A stretch of 27,325 nucleotides of DNA from JACPKO01 sp964406775 (GCA_964406775.1 CAYOSW010000013.1:1-27325), one strand, 5' to 3'; positions 5,620 to 14,304 are shown, counted from the first letter of the stretch. The notes: generated by a model not told the origin, from the sequence alone. A program made the numbers and translations.

Positions 5620-7211
5620 CAATTTAACTGCAGATCTTTCACTTTAAACTGAAGTGTTTCGTTGCCGTTAAAACGGTTGATCTCAAGATTATATGCCACA
5701 TTCACAATTTGTCCCGTCTGCAGAAAGGATTCTAGCTCTCCCATATTGAAAGCTATTGCATCAATCCCGTCTGCTTTAAATTTAAGGTGCTTGCCAGATC
5801 CGACAGTTCTGATATCGCTGACTTTTGCATTGAGAGTTGCAAAAACCGGTTTCGGATTATTTAATCCGAAAGGCTCAAACTCATCAATCTTCCTGCAAAG
5901 AGACTTAGTAATTTTACCCTGAGGCAGAACAAGATCGATATCCAGAAAATCTCCCGGGTCTTCTATTTCGGTCCTCTGCATAACCTCCTCTACTTTTCCG
6001 GCAAATAACTCTATATGTTCGCTTCTCAGCGAAAAACCGGCAGCCGCAGAATGCCCCCCTACATCTATTAATATATCTTTGCAGGATCTTAAAACTTCAG
6101 TTATATTTAATCCCTTAATGCTTCTGGCGGAACCTTTTGAAATCTCTTCTCCGATAGAAATTGCCAAAGTAGGTTTTGAGAATTGTTCGGTTATTCTCCC
6201 GGCTATCAGACCGATTATGCCGGGATGCCAATCTTTTGAATATAAAACGTTAATTTTTCTTTCTGTTCCCGCCTGCGCAAGTATGATCGCTTCCTCATAG
6301 GCTTTTGCGGTCAAATCCTGCCGTTTAATATTAGTATCGGCCAGTAATTTAGCCAGCCTTTTTGCCTTAACAGGATCACCCGTACACAAAAGCCTCAGCG
6401 CATCTATGGCGTGCTCAAGTCTTCCGACGGCGTTAATTCTCGGAGCAATAATATGTCCTACCTCAAAAGATTTAATACTTCCTTTTTCAATCTTACTTTC
6501 ACTCAATAGAGCGTTAATACCTAAATTCTTACTCTTGTTTAGCTGTTTTAAACCCTCTATTACTAAACTTCTGTTTACACCCAGAAGAGGCATCATATCC
6601 GCAATAGTTGCAACCCCGACGAATTGCAGAAGTTCGGCAGCCAGCTCTTTCTTTATGATATTTCTGACCAGACACCAGGCAACAGCCGCACCGCACATTT
6701 TTACCGAATGAACTATCGAGAAAGCCTCGGGCTTCTTATCCTGCGTTGTGTGGTGGTCGGTAATTATTAGATCCAGACCTAAAGTTTTGGCAAATTCCGC
6801 AGCCTCAAACGCGACAATCCCGTTATCCACAGTGATAACCACAGAAGCTCCTGAATCCCGGGCAAATTCCAAACCCAGTTTTGAGAGTCCGTAACCTTCA
6901 CGCTCTCTGTGCGGAATATAAGGCAAAACTTTGGCACCGATGGATGTTAAAGCCTTATACAAAATAGCCGAAGCAGTTATCCCGTCAACGTCATAATCCC
7001 CGAAAACCACAATCAATTCCTGAGCCGCAATAGCTTTTTCAATTCTTTTCAGAGACTTTTCAATTCCCGGAATTTCCAGTTCCTTGTTGTAGTCTTCAAG
7101 CCGGGGATTAAAAAAATCCTCAGCTGTTTCCGGACTTATTCCCCTATTTAAAAGAAGCTGTCCTATCTCGTCCTCTACCTTTCGTTCTTTGATTCTCCAA
7201 ACCTTACCCAT
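5619..7211 (-). CDS. recJ: Single-stranded-DNA-specific exonuclease RecJ
   Basis: A 5'-3' single-strand DNA exonuclease for recombination and repair. The 530-residue protein has the DHH phosphoesterase motifs DYDVDG (72-77), TVDNG (128-132) and TDHH (151-154), then the DHHA1-domain motif DVGGHSAAAGFS (383-394). A C-terminal OB-fold-like segment follows, ending at an Asn-TGA. The length is close to the usual RecJ core. It is transcribed divergently from cca with only 18 bases between the start codons. The downstream aro operon is on the same strand but has its own promoter directly after the recJ stop. Confidence 0.95.
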   Translation of the reverse strand: MGKVWRIKERKVEDEIGQLLLNRGISPETAEDFFNPRLEDYNKELEIPGIEKSLKRIEKAIAAQELIVVFGDYDVDGITASAILYKALTSIGAKVLPYIPHREREGYGLSKLGLEFARDSGASVVITVDNGIVAFEAAEFAKTLGLDLIITDHHTTQDKKPEAFSIVHSVKMCGAAVAWCLVRNIIKKELAAELLQFVGVATIADMMPLLGVNRSLVIEGLKQLNKSKNLGINALLSESKIEKGSIKSFEVGHIIAPRINAVGRLEHAIDALRLLCTGDPVKAKRLAKLLADTNIKRQDLTAKAYEEAIILAQAGTERKINVLYSKDWHPGIIGLIAGRITEQFSKPTLAISIGEEISKGSARSIKGLNITEVLRSCKDILIDVGGHSAAAGFSLRSEHIELFAGKVEEVMQRTEIEDPGDFLDIDLVLPQGKITKSLCRKIDEFEPFGLNNPKPVFATLNAKVSDIRTVGSGKHLKFKADGIDAIAFNMGELESFLQTGQIVNVAYNLEINRFNGNETLQFKVKDLQLN

Positions 7212-7216
7212 ATACT
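7189..7216 (+). promoter_or_regulatory. Candidate promoter of cca
   Basis: TTGATT (7189-7194), a 16-base spacer and TATACT (7211-7216) lie just before cca, inside the 5' end of recJ. Thirteen bases separate the -10 box from the ATG at 7230, giving an expected 5' UTR of only a few bases. Confidence 0.5.
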
Positions 7217-7229
7217 GTAAAATTAAACA

Positions 7230-8579
7230 ATGGAAATCATTTTACCAGATGAGGTATACCAAGTCATAAATAAATTTACAAAATCCGGATATAAAGTCTT
7301 TTTGGTCGGAGGGGCGGTCCGTGACCTTTTTATGAAAATACCTCATAAGGATTGGGATTTAACAACAGACGCCGCTCCTGAGGAAATTTTGAAGATTTTC
7401 CCTGATGGGTTTTACGAGAATACTTTCGGAACTGTGGGAATCAAAACCGGTTTGGGCGTTTTGGAAGTTACCACAATGAGGAAGGAAGGAGAATATAAAG
7501 ATTCGCGCAGGCCTTCCGAGGTTTCTTGGACCAAAGAAATTAATGAGGATTTGGCAAGGCGGGATTTCACGGTTAATTCGGTAGCTGTCGAGCTTGACTC
7601 GTCCCATCCTAAACCCCAAATTATCGATCCCTTCGGAGGACAGGAAGATTTGAATAAAAAGATTATCCGCGCTGTCGGCGATCCTGATACCCGTTTCCGG
7701 GAGGACGCTTTAAGGTTAATGCGGGCCGTCAGGCTGGCAAACCAATTGGATTTTAAAATTGAAGAAAAAACTTTTGAATCGATAAAAGCAAATGCAGATC
7801 TTATCAAAAATATCTCGGGAGAAAGAATACGTGATGAGCTGTTTAAAATTTTAGCCGGAAATAAAGCATTCAGCGGAATCGTATTACTCCGCGAGTCCGG
7901 ATTGCTCGAAATAATTTTGCCCGAATTAACAGACTGCTTCGGCATTTTACAGGAAGGTCCGAAACACGACCGTATTTATGATATCGGGGAGCATAATTTT
8001 CTGGCTCTGAATTTTTGCCCGAGCTCCGATCCGCTCGTGAGACTTGCGTCACTACTCCACGATATCGGGAAAAAACCGACATATAAAAAGGATTCAACCG
8101 GTAATGTAACTTTTTTCGGACACGAAATCGCAGGTGCAAATATGTCCAAAAAAATTGCCGAAAGACTGCGGCTCTCGAGAAAAGATTCGGAAAGACTTTT
8201 CAGACTCATCCGCTATCATATGTTTACAGTTTCGGAGATCCAGACCGATTCCGCAGTCAGGCGGTTCATCAAAAATGTCGGGCTGGAGAATGTTGATGAT
8301 ATGATGGCGATCAGAACTGCCGACAGGCTGGGAGGAGGAACACCGACGGGAACATCCTGGAGAACCGAAGAATTTAAAAAAAGAATAAAAAAGGTTCTGG
8401 AGAAACCATTCTCCATTTCCGATCTGAAAATAAACGGCTCGGAAGTTATGGAAATTCTGGAGATAAAACCCGGACCGAAAGTCGGAGAAATTTTAAATGA
8501 ACTGTTTGCTGAAGTGCAGGAAGATCATACAAAAAATAATCGTGAATATCTTCTGGGACGGGTAAAGGAATTTAAGTAA
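7230..8579 (+). CDS. cca: CCA tRNA nucleotidyltransferase / poly(A) polymerase family, with HD domain
   Basis: Adds or repairs the 3' CCA of tRNAs. The N-terminal polymerase-beta-like head shows GGAVRD (27-32) and the metal-binding DWD (41-43), then ARRDFTVNSVA (109-119) and the RFREDALRLMRAVR element (155-168) of class II enzymes. An HD domain follows, with HDIGK (277-281) and further His residues (FFGHE, RYHMF), as in HD-containing bacterial CCA enzymes. The length is 449 residues. The 3' end overlaps the convergent ABC permease gene by 8 bases. A functional CCA enzyme fits an organism whose tRNA genes do not all encode CCA. A poly(A) polymerase role cannot be excluded by reading. Confidence 0.93.
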   Translation: MEIILPDEVYQVINKFTKSGYKVFLVGGAVRDLFMKIPHKDWDLTTDAAPEEILKIFPDGFYENTFGTVGIKTGLGVLEVTTMRKEGEYKDSRRPSEVSWTKEINEDLARRDFTVNSVAVELDSSHPKPQIIDPFGGQEDLNKKIIRAVGDPDTRFREDALRLMRAVRLANQLDFKIEEKTFESIKANADLIKNISGERIRDELFKILAGNKAFSGIVLLRESGLLEIILPELTDCFGILQEGPKHDRIYDIGEHNFLALNFCPSSDPLVRLASLLHDIGKKPTYKKDSTGNVTFFGHEIAGANMSKKIAERLRLSRKDSERLFRLIRYHMFTVSEIQTDSAVRRFIKNVGLENVDDMMAIRTADRLGGGTPTGTSWRTEEFKKRIKKVLEKPFSISDLKINGSEVMEILEIKPGPKVGEILNELFAEVQEDHTKNNREYLLGRVKEFK

Positions 8580-9357
8580 CTTTAATAAGTCCTTTTTCCA
8601 TTGATTTTGCAAAGCCAGTTTTCAAAAACCAGATGCCGATAAGCAAATAGATGAAATCCAGGCCGTAAGAGATCCCGACTTTTTGCCAATCAATCACACC
8701 GTTTGCAATCACTCCTCTCATACCTTCAAACACATAGCTCATCGGCAGAAACTGGGAAACGTTTTGAGCCCATCCGGGAAGAGTCGAAACAGGATAGTAA
8801 ATTCCGCAAAAAGGAGCGAAAAGCCATATTAATGACCAGGAGATCGTTTGAATTTTCGAACCGAATCTCAGAATTAAACCGGTTATAAAGAATCCGAAAA
8901 CCCAACCGCTAATTACCAATGCTCCCATATAAGGCAGTAGCATAAATCCGTAGTCAAAAAATCTGACAGCATATAGAAGATATGCTAAAAATGTCGCAAA
9001 ACTCAGACTGAGTACTACTTTAATAAGACCCAAAATGAGTGTTGAGGCGATCCACTCAGAGAATTTCAATGGAGAAACAAAAATATTTACTAAGTTCTTA
9101 TTCCATAACTCGTCGAGTAAATTAATCGATACCTCGTATTGGCTTTTCCATAAAACAATCCAGAGAATGATTCCTGAAAGCACTACGGTTACCAGGTCTA
9201 TGCCCGCTGAATTATTTTTTGTAAAAAATTGGCTGGTCAGCCCCCAGACTACGATATCGATCGTCGGCCAATAAAAAGCATCCGTTAACCTATCGGCACT
9301 TGTTTTAAACGAGAACAAGTTTCTGAGCATCATCCCGTAGATTCTGTGAAATTTCAT
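8572..9357 (-). CDS. ABC-2 type transporter permease
   Basis: A 261-residue integral membrane protein with about six hydrophobic segments. These are arranged as in ABC-2 exporter permeases: a first helix near WPTIDIVVWGLTSQF, paired helices around VVLSGIILWIVLW, and late helices around ISWSLIWLFAPFCGIYYPVSTLP, where the family has its conserved Pro-rich turn, then LPMSYVFEGMRG. It is the membrane partner of the ATPase encoded immediately upstream, with a 4-base ATGA overlap. The substrate is unknown; drug, lipid or glycan precursor export are all possible. Its stop overlaps cca, convergent. Confidence 0.88.
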   Translation of the reverse strand: MKFHRIYGMMLRNLFSFKTSADRLTDAFYWPTIDIVVWGLTSQFFTKNNSAGIDLVTVVLSGIILWIVLWKSQYEVSINLLDELWNKNLVNIFVSPLKFSEWIASTLILGLIKVVLSLSFATFLAYLLYAVRFFDYGFMLLPYMGALVISGWVFGFFITGLILRFGSKIQTISWSLIWLFAPFCGIYYPVSTLPGWAQNVSQFLPMSYVFEGMRGVIANGVIDWQKVGISYGLDFIYLLIGIWFLKTGFAKSMEKGLIKVT

Positions 9358-10268
9358 TTAAGTTCCCCCGTTTTTAAATTCTGCATAAAGAAATCCTCAA
9401 GTGTCGGTCTCTCGATCACTATTTCCGAATAGTGGATATCTTGATCGGAAAGCTTCATCAGAACCCTTGGAATTTCTCCTTCGTCGATATTAACAACTAA
9501 AAAGTGGTTTTCGGTTTTAAATTCCAGCTTTTCTTTCTCAAAAAACTTAGAGGCTTTAAGCGTATTTCCGAATCGCAAGAAAACGTGAGCAACCTTAATT
9601 GTTTTAATCAAATTTTCAGGAGTATCATCTGCTACAACTTTGCCTTCATTAATAAATATAACTCTTCCGCAAACCTCTTCTACTTCGCTCATATTATGGG
9701 AAGTTAATATGACCGAAATTCCCGATTCCTTCTGTTCCTTAATCAACACTTTTCTGATTAAATCGGCAGTCTCGGGATCAAGAGAAGCTGTCGGCTCATC
9801 AAGAAGTAAAACTTTAGGCGAATTTAAAAATGATTTTGCCAGGTTAACACGGGTTATTTGTCCCGAGGATAATTCCCTCATTCTTTTCGGAAGAAGATCG
9901 GCTAAATCAAAGATCTCCGTGACTTTCTCTATCCTGTTTTTGCGGTTTTTTATATCATAAAGATAGGAAATAAAGGTTAAACTTTCTTTTATTGTTAAAT
10001 CCCACGGTAAATTTGTGTAAGTCGATGAAAAATTTATTTTGTCCAGAATCTCTTCACGGTTTTTAATTAAATCCTTACCGAAATATTCGATCGCACCCGA
10101 GGAAGGTGTAAGAATTCCCAAAAGCATCTGAATTGTTGTAGTTTTTCCGGCACCGTTAGGTCCAAGCAGACCCAGTATTTCCCCCTCTTTGAGCTCAAAA
10201 GAAATATTATCAACTGCTTGAAAATTTTTAAATTTTTTGGATAGATTTGAAACTTTAAGAATTGCCAT
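9354..10268 (-). CDS. ABC transporter ATP-binding protein
   Basis: A 304-residue ATPase with Walker A GPNGAGKT (36-43), the signature LSSGQ (133-137), Walker B VLLLDEP (153-159), the D-loop SLDPET and an H-loop SHNMSEVEEV. The C-terminal region of about 80 residues beyond the nucleotide-binding domain resembles the extension common in ABC-2 exporter ATPases (DrrA/CcmA-like). It pairs with the permease encoded next. A perfect TATAAT lies 6 bases before the start codon, so the pair probably has its own promoter inside the long minus-strand gene block. Confidence 0.93.
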   Translation of the reverse strand: MAILKVSNLSKKFKNFQAVDNISFELKEGEILGLLGPNGAGKTTTIQMLLGILTPSSGAIEYFGKDLIKNREEILDKINFSSTYTNLPWDLTIKESLTFISYLYDIKNRKNRIEKVTEIFDLADLLPKRMRELSSGQITRVNLAKSFLNSPKVLLLDEPTASLDPETADLIRKVLIKEQKESGISVILTSHNMSEVEEVCGRVIFINEGKVVADDTPENLIKTIKVAHVFLRFGNTLKASKFFEKEKLEFKTENHFLVVNIDEGEIPRVLMKLSDQDIHYSEIVIERPTLEDFFMQNLKTGELK

Positions 10269-10274
10269 CTAACC

Positions 10275-10280
10275 ATTATA
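10275..10280 (-). promoter_or_regulatory. -10 element of the ABC transporter pair
   Basis: TATAAT on the minus strand (10280-10275) lies 6 bases before the ATG at 10268. Transcription would start at or next to the start codon. No good -35 hexamer is seen 16-18 bases upstream, so this rests on the -10 box alone. Confidence 0.4.
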
Positions 10281-10305
10281 GATCAATTCGGAAGATTAAA
10301 AGAAG

Positions 10306-11169
10306 TTAGTGTCCCAATTTTTCTTCCCACCAGGAAAGAATAGCGGCCGCATTAAAGATCGAAGAATATGTTCCTGAAACAATTCCGACTAAAAGTGCGA
10401 CTACAAACCATCTGATTGTTTCACCTCCGAAAAGAAGGAGCGCCGTTAAGACGAATATCACCGTAAGGGAAGTATTCAGTGAACGGCCTAAAGTCTGACT
10501 TATTGATACATCAACAACCGTTTCAAATTTTTTGGATAAATGCTTGGGGAGATTTTCTCTGATCCTGTCGAAGACGACGATGGTGTCGTGAACCGAAAAA
10601 CCTATTACTGTTAACAGAGCCGTCACAAAAAGCGTGTCTATCTCAACGTGGAGAAAATATCCGAAAATCGCAAATACTCCGACTAAAAGTAAAACATCGT
10701 GGATTAAAGCAACAATTGCGGCAACTCCGAAACGGAAAGACGAAGCAGGTTTCGGTACTTTTCTGAAAGCAAAAGTTATATACAAAATAATCATTACCCA
10801 GGACAAAACAAGCGCAATACCCGCCTTCCTCTCGAGTTCTTTTCCGATGACCGGGCCGACATTTTCTTCCCGACGGATTTCAAAATTTCCGAACTCTCCG
10901 GAAATCTTTGCTTTCATTTCCTGGAGCTGGTCGTGAGTTACCGCGCCCGTCCTCAAGATATAGGTATTTTCCCCGGAATCAACAACAGTTCCGAATTTCT
11001 CCAAATCTCTTTTATTAATTTTTTGGGCAAATTTGTACTCAAGTAATGCCCCTCCCGTAAAATCAATTCCGAATTTGAGCCCCCCCAGCGCAACGAATAT
11101 CAGTCCGGGAATAATAATTAATGTTGAGACAACAAAAAACCAAACTTTATACTTCATTAAATGCATCAT
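10306..11169 (-). CDS. secF: Protein translocase subunit SecF
   Basis: An accessory subunit of the Sec translocon that uses the proton gradient to complete export. The 287-residue protein has an N-terminal helix (about 8-29), the conserved GIDFTGG motif (34-40) before the periplasmic-type domain, and five later membrane helices with DVLLLVGVFAIFGY, VTALLTVIGFSVHDTIVVFDRIRENL and SLNTSLTVIFVL. The last of these motifs are diagnostic of SecF. The start at 11169 overlaps the stop of the preceding gene (ATGA); an internal Met at 11157 is an alternative. It is separated from secD by two genes. Confidence 0.95.
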   Translation of the reverse strand: MMHLMKYKVWFFVVSTLIIIPGLIFVALGGLKFGIDFTGGALLEYKFAQKINKRDLEKFGTVVDSGENTYILRTGAVTHDQLQEMKAKISGEFGNFEIRREENVGPVIGKELERKAGIALVLSWVMIILYITFAFRKVPKPASSFRFGVAAIVALIHDVLLLVGVFAIFGYFLHVEIDTLFVTALLTVIGFSVHDTIVVFDRIRENLPKHLSKKFETVVDVSISQTLGRSLNTSLTVIFVLTALLLFGGETIRWFVVALLVGIVSGTYSSIFNAAAILSWWEEKLGH

Positions 11170-11489
11170 TTTTTATTTGCCTCCTGAATATCTTCGTGCA
11201 GTTTCTTCTTCATTTCTGCCGCCGCTTTTCTTATATCTTCCTCAATATCTTCCGACTTGGATTTTAGAAATTCCCAGATTTTTTCGTGCTCATCCCGGCC
11301 TGCAATTTCGGCAAACTGTTTTTTTTCAGAATCCGGTATTTTAGAAAGGATTGCATCCATTACGGAATTATGAATGTTAACGTCCAGAAGCTTTGCCAAT
11401 TCGTGTTTTTCGTGATCAGCAAGTTCGAGTTTTTCCAGCTCGACCGTTAATGTTTCTATTTCAACCAGGTGGGCGTAAAATTTCCTCAT
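11166..11489 (-). CDS. Small helical protein of unknown function between secD and secF
   Basis: A 107-residue, highly charged protein with no signal peptide or membrane segment. It is predicted mostly helical, with a Lys/Glu-rich C-terminus (about 75-107) that could form a coiled coil. The pattern of an N-terminal helical bundle (LEKLELADHEKHELAKLLD) is reminiscent of small DUF5663-like proteins annotated in CPR genomes, but this match is from memory and weak. It starts 1 base after the preceding gene and its stop overlaps secF, so it is very likely translated with the Sec genes. It is probably cytoplasmic. Confidence 0.7.
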   Translation of the reverse strand: MRKFYAHLVEIETLTVELEKLELADHEKHELAKLLDVNIHNSVMDAILSKIPDSEKKQFAEIAGRDEHEKIWEFLKSKSEDIEEDIRKAAAEMKKKLHEDIQEANKK

Positions 11490-11490
11490 A

Positions 11491-12366
11491 CTAATTCACT
11501 TCCTCCGTAAGTTTTATCGGACCCAAAGGAACCTTATTATCCGGATCTTCAAGAAAGTAGTATAGCACCGGTCCTTTCCGCGGACCTCCTGCCAGTCCCA
11601 ATTCGTGCATCACCTCAGGGCTTCCCCCTAAATGCTTCCCTGTCCATTCCGCGGGTCCTGCATCCCCGATTACGGCGACAACTGCCTGACCTGTTTTAGG
11701 ATTAACCACCACCATTTTACGGAATTTATAAAAATCCCTGTATTCCCCGACTCTCTCCGCAAACCCGGGAGACAGAAAAGTCTGAACGGCTAAATAATAT
11801 CTTTCCCGCTGTTCAATCTCGGGCGTCATCGCTTCTTTATTGGGGGCAAAGTATCCGTAAGCTCCAAGTCCCGGTGCGATTCCCGCTCCTCCGAACATTG
11901 CCCAATCCTGAGCATCCCTGGCGTGAGCAAAAACATTATCCCCCGGATATCTGTATAAATGCTGTTCGCCTCCGATAACTCCATAAGTCCGGTTCAGTCT
12001 TTTATTATCAATTTCGGCTTTAACCTCAACACCTAAATCTTTTTTTATTAACTCCGCAACTGTTTTATCTTCCTCATCAGACAATTTCGTTACCTCTTTT
12101 GGTAATTTATCAGATAGCTCTGCCGCAAGAAGTGCGTTTTTGCTGGAAGAAGCGGAAATTTTCGCAGAATCGTTGACGGCAGGTTCAAGAGGCGGAGCCG
12201 TAACGGTCAATCCCGGAGTTGAAAGAAGCATCAAACCCCCCAGAGAAGTTGCCGCAATGTGGCGGACGTGTTTATCAATCAGATTTTGGGCTGACTCCTT
12301 CTCTCGGGCCACCCATTTCTTTCTTAAATGTTCAAACTTGGGATTTTTAGATTTAAAAAATGCCAT
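11491..12366 (-). CDS. Membrane-anchored protein of unknown function, possible double-psi-barrel-like domain
   Basis: The 291-residue protein has a basic N-terminus, then one hydrophobic segment at about 37-56 (HIAATSLGGLMLLSTPGLTV), which reads as a signal anchor. A linker of roughly 70 residues and a C-terminal domain follow. The stretch VVVNPKTGQAVVAVIGDAGPAEWTGK and the following PEVMHELGL recall the D-x-GP...LG pattern of double-psi-barrel domains (RlpA, 3D and expansin-like proteins). Such domains often act on or bind cell-wall glycan. It sits 1 base from secD and 1 base from the next gene, so it is in the Sec operon. The domain suggestion is an inference; the function is not known. Confidence 0.7.
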   Translation of the reverse strand: MAFFKSKNPKFEHLRKKWVAREKESAQNLIDKHVRHIAATSLGGLMLLSTPGLTVTAPPLEPAVNDSAKISASSSKNALLAAELSDKLPKEVTKLSDEEDKTVAELIKKDLGVEVKAEIDNKRLNRTYGVIGGEQHLYRYPGDNVFAHARDAQDWAMFGGAGIAPGLGAYGYFAPNKEAMTPEIEQRERYYLAVQTFLSPGFAERVGEYRDFYKFRKMVVVNPKTGQAVVAVIGDAGPAEWTGKHLGGSPEVMHELGLAGGPRKGPVLYYFLEDPDNKVPLGPIKLTEEVN

Positions 12367-12367
12367 A

Positions 12368-13675
12368 TTATTTTATAACCATCCTGAGTATTGATCTCGT
12401 TACAAAAATTGCCGTGAGCATTGAAACTAAAACACCGATCGCTAAAGTTACGGCGAATCCTTTGACAAGCCCCGTACCGATTGAATATAAAATTCCCGCC
12501 GTTATAAGCGAGGAAATATTAGAATCCCTTATAGATGACCAGGCGCGGTCAAATCCCAGTTCAAGAGCGTGTTTTTTAGACTTACCCCAGGATAGCTCTT
12601 CTTTCATCCGCTCAAAAATCAGAATATTTGCATCAACCGCCATACCGATAGACAGAATAAAACCGGCTATGCCTGGAAGAGTTAAAGTAACGGGCGGGAT
12701 TAAGAACAAACCGGTTTGAAAAATCGCCAGAACAAACAATGTATAAATAATAAGCGCAATATCGGCGATAATTCCCCAGAATCCGTAGTAGAAAGCCATA
12801 TATAACATTACGGTAATCAGTCCGATAACGCCGGCAATGATACTGGCTTTAACGGATTCTGCCCCGAGAGACGGACCGATAACCCGCTGTTCAATAATTT
12901 CTATCGGCACGGGCAAGGCACCTGCATTGAGCTGAACAGTCAGCGCCTTTGCATCTTCTGTCGTAAAGTTGCCCGAAACCACCGCACTTCCGCCTAAAAT
13001 TTCCTGCTGTACCGTCGGAGCTGAAATATATTCATCGTCTAAAAAGATCGCCAACGGTTTACCGATATTCCTTTTGGTAATATCCGCAAACTTTTGACTC
13101 CCTTCAGGAGTAAACTCAATTGATACCTGGGGACCCGTATCACCCGAGCCTCTTGAGAAGACTACCTGCGCTTTCTTAAGATCCGCTCCCGTTAGTCCTG
13201 TCGGGACAGCAGTAAAAATTGCCGCTATACTTGATTCGGTCGCCTCTGCTGAAGGGGTTGAGGGAAGCTCTCTGAACTCAAGAAGTGCGGTCTTACCGAC
13301 CAGCGAGGCCGCTTCGGATGAATTTTTTATTCCGGGTAAATCAACCAATATCCTTCTGCTGTCACCGACTTTAGAGGACTGGACAATCGATTCCGATACA
13401 CCAAAAAGATTGACTCTCCTCTCGATAACGTCCTTAGCCGACTCAAGTGCCGTGTCTCTGTCTTCCTGATTGATTTTGTCCATCTTGGTTTCAAGGACCA
13501 ATTGCGAACCTCCCTGCAGATCAAGTCCGAGTTTTAAAGGAAAAGCTCCTCCTAAGGAGCTTAAATCTTTATTTATTATGGGGATTCTAAAATTTCCGGG
13601 TAAATTTATTTTGGGAGCAACGGCAAAGCTTGCTAAAACGATCAATATTAAAATAAGCCACATTCTCGTTCTCAT
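12368..13675 (-). CDS. secD: Protein translocase subunit SecD
   Basis: A 435-residue membrane protein with an N-terminal helix (about 5-22), the conserved GLDLQGGSQL motif (50-59), an extracytoplasmic P1-like domain with ERRVNLFGVSE and LPGI, and a C-terminal block of membrane helices. The latter contains QRVIGPSLG, GMAVDANILIFERMKEE and the late FAVTLAIGVLVSMLTAIFVTR. It works with SecF in protein export. It is on the shorter side for SecD, in line with small-genome bacteria. It is followed directly by two unknown genes and then secF. Confidence 0.96.
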   Translation of the reverse strand: MRTRMWLILILIVLASFAVAPKINLPGNFRIPIINKDLSSLGGAFPLKLGLDLQGGSQLVLETKMDKINQEDRDTALESAKDVIERRVNLFGVSESIVQSSKVGDSRRILVDLPGIKNSSEAASLVGKTALLEFRELPSTPSAEATESSIAAIFTAVPTGLTGADLKKAQVVFSRGSGDTGPQVSIEFTPEGSQKFADITKRNIGKPLAIFLDDEYISAPTVQQEILGGSAVVSGNFTTEDAKALTVQLNAGALPVPIEIIEQRVIGPSLGAESVKASIIAGVIGLITVMLYMAFYYGFWGIIADIALIIYTLFVLAIFQTGLFLIPPVTLTLPGIAGFILSIGMAVDANILIFERMKEELSWGKSKKHALELGFDRAWSSIRDSNISSLITAGILYSIGTGLVKGFAVTLAIGVLVSMLTAIFVTRSILRMVIK

Positions 13676-13697
13676 AATTTGCTGCTTCCATCAAGTC

Positions 13698-14282
13698 TTA
13701 AACAATCACATTTTCGACCAGCTGTGTTTCATCTCCTAAAAGCATTATTCTCGGCTGGGTCAGTACTGCCAGAATAAAAGGATCGCGTCTTTTAACCCGG
13801 AAATTAAATTCCGCCTCATCCATATACGAATAATTTATCTCTCTTTCTCTTTTTGCCTGCTCGTCCGCAACCAGAGCTTGGAGCTGGGGTAAAACAATTT
13901 GTCCGACCACTAAAAGATCAACATCTTCCGCCCCCGATACCGCATTCTGAGCAAATCTGACAGCCATTAAGGCATATTTAATCTTACCCAGAGCCGATTT
14001 ATTTTTTATAATATCGCCCCCCAGTCCTGAGGATTTGGCGACAAAGGCTAAAAGTTCGGGGTAGAAACGGTAATCCTTGCGGAAGCGGTAAAATCTTCTG
14101 TTAGCTCTCCACTCGGAAGCAACCATTCCGAATTTTTCCATACGGGCAAGTTCGCGTCTGACTGCGTTTATTTCTTCGTCTACACGGCGGACTATTTCAC
14201 GGACGTGCAGAAGGTCATCTTTGGAACTTAAAAAAAGCTGTAAAATTTTAACCCGGACTTTTGAAACAAAGAGTTCTTCCAT
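13698..14282 (-). CDS. Winged-helix regulator with degenerate minimal nucleotidyltransferase domain
   Basis: A 194-residue protein. Residues 1-65 look like a winged helix-turn-helix (LFVSKVRVKILQLFL, HVREIVRRVD, a recognition-helix-like NAVRRELARMEKFGMV and an RRFYRF wing). Residues about 95-185 follow the minimal nucleotidyltransferase pattern: DVDLLVVG (120-127), REINYSYMDEAEF, RDPFILAVL and a final IMLLGDE. The GSxxxG/S motif that precedes DxD in active enzymes is reduced to AVSGAE, so catalysis is doubtful. Such wHTH-NTase fusions are common in archaea and CPR and are assumed to be transcription regulators. It lies 22 bases upstream of secD and the same distance downstream of the DUF3048 gene. 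Its target is unknown. Confidence 0.72.
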   Translation of the reverse strand: MEELFVSKVRVKILQLFLSSKDDLLHVREIVRRVDEEINAVRRELARMEKFGMVASEWRANRRFYRFRKDYRFYPELLAFVAKSSGLGGDIIKNKSALGKIKYALMAVRFAQNAVSGAEDVDLLVVGQIVLPQLQALVADEQAKREREINYSYMDEAEFNFRVKRRDPFILAVLTQPRIMLLGDETQLVENVIV

Positions 14283-14304
14283 TTACCTCCCTTGATTTGG
14301 CAGT

